From positions 1 to 11,014 of the forward strand of contig JBFKMV010000171.1 of the NCBI GenBank assembly GCA_041629655.1: DNA of 11,014 bases, given 5' to 3'. Shown piece by piece: positions 10,365 to 11,014 of this stretch. Each line of letters opens with the position of its first letter. The stretch's first letter is position 1. Below the pieces are notes generated by a model. It was given only the letters and a program-made list of their open reading frames with translations, had not been told where the DNA came from and did not search any database. A program made the translations under genes and the position numbers. Source of the DNA: JBFKMV01 sp041629655 (lineage in GTDB: Bacteria; Acidobacteriota; Polarisedimenticolia; Polarisedimenticolales; Polarisedimenticolaceae).

Positions 10365-11014
10365 GCGCGGTCCCCGTCGATCGCGTCGATCAGCGCCACG
10401 GTCCGCGCGAGCGCGCCGCGGTTCGACTCCAGCACGGCCGCCGCGGCGGCGGCGATGCGCGCGCGCGCCCCCCCGTCCTCCAGCAGCTCGCGGAAACGTC
10501 GCGCCAGCGCGCTCCCGTCCTCGACGCGCACGGCGCCGCCCGCGTCGAGCAACGCGGCCGCCGGCTCCCGCACGTGTTCGGTGTGCGGACCGAACAGGAC
10601 CGGGACGCCGAGCGCCGCGGGCTCCAGCACGTTGTGGCCCCCGACCGGGACCAGGCTGCCGCCGACGAACGCCACCCGGCCCAGCGCGTACAGCGCGGCC
10701 AGCTCCCCGATCGTGTCCACCAGCAGGCCGTCGTGGGACTCGCCCGCACGGCCCGCCGCGGCGGAGGACAGACGGGCCAGCCGCAACCCGCGCTCCCGGG
10801 CCAGGCGCTCGACCTCCGGCGCGCGCTCCGGGTGCCGCGGCGCCAGGACCAGAAACGCTCGCGGCACGACCCGGCGCGCTTCGGCGTACGCGTCCAGCAC
10901 CGGGCCGTCCTCGCCGGCCGCGGTGGAACCCGCCACCAGCACCGGACGGTCGTCCGCGAGCGCGAAGCGCCGCCGCAGCGCCTCGCGGTCGACCGTGGGC
11001 GGCGCGAGGTCGTA
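10361..11014 (-). CDS. waaA: 3-deoxy-D-manno-octulosonic acid (Kdo) transferase, C-terminal part (5' end outside window)
   Basis: WaaA transfers Kdo from CMP-Kdo to lipid IVA and is a GT-B-fold glycosyltransferase of family GT30. Only the C-terminal 217 residues are visible; the frame is open to the right edge, starting YDLAPPTVDREALRRRFAL, the usual inter-domain region. The C-terminal nucleotide-sugar domain shows LAPRHPERAPEVERLA, VDTIGELAALYALGRVAFVGGSL and GGHNVLEPAALGVPVLFGPH, the hallmark of the family. The GTG at 10942 is internal, not the start. Where many homologues have GSTHxGEE, this one has GSTAAGED; some lineages vary there. The stop overlaps lpxK by 4 bases, so it heads or precedes the visible envelope operon. 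The N-terminal acceptor domain and its catalytic Glu are beyond the window. Confidence 0.94.
   Translation of the reverse strand, partial: YDLAPPTVDREALRRRFALADDRPVLVAGSTAAGEDGPVLDAYAEARRVVPRAFLVLAPRHPERAPEVERLARERGLRLARLSSAAAGRAGESHDGLLVDTIGELAALYALGRVAFVGGSLVPVGGHNVLEPAALGVPVLFGPHTEHVREPAAALLDAGGAVRVEDGSALARRFRELLEDGGARARIAAAAAAVLESNRGALARTVALIDAIDGDRA

Overview
The window is a GC-rich stretch of bacterial chromosome with ordinary housekeeping content. The carriage of lipid A, Kdo and ADP-heptose genes means an outer-membrane (Gram-negative type) organism. The high GC, the zinc-binding (four-Cys) S4 and L36, and the lysine-rich tail on L17 would fit an Acidobacteriota- or deltaproteobacteria-like lineage. 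That placement is a low-confidence guess from gene content and style, not a measurement.

Plus strand, 1-3504: the distal end of the ribosomal protein supercluster, in the classic order infA (5' end cut by the window) - rpmJ - rpsM - rpsK - rpsD - rpoA - rplQ. Gaps are short and most genes have clear Shine-Dalgarno sequences. The run closes with a strong intrinsic terminator at 3481-3504. Next comes carB (3526-6735), the large subunit of carbamoyl-phosphate synthase, starting only about 21 bases after the terminator T-run. carA is not in the window.

6736-6915: a 180-base convergent intergenic gap, almost filled by a 153-base palindromic structure. It has 34-base outer arms with one mismatch, an inner 9-bp hairpin, a perfect 12-bp palindrome and short direct repeats. 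It either acts as a two-way terminator or is a copy of a palindromic repeat element.

Minus strand, 11014 down to 6916: an envelope operon read as waaA (5' end beyond the window) - lpxK - lpxL-type acyltransferase - hldE kinase part (rfaE1) - hldE nucleotidyltransferase part (rfaE2). Together these add Kdo to lipid A precursor, phosphorylate the 4' position, add a secondary acyl chain, and make the activated heptose for the inner core. Three of the four junctions overlap by 1-4 bases (TTGA, GTGA, TGATG). The exception is lpxL/rfaE1, where a near-perfect Shine-Dalgarno sits in front of an ATC codon rather than a usual start.

No gene-free stretch exceeds 300 bases. I saw no tRNA, rRNA, CRISPR, insertion sequence, prophage or defence gene, and no convincing undescribed multi-gene system. 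The points most worth a second look are the 6752-6904 palindromic element, the ATC start of rfaE1, the terminator pressed against carB, and the long basic tail of L17.
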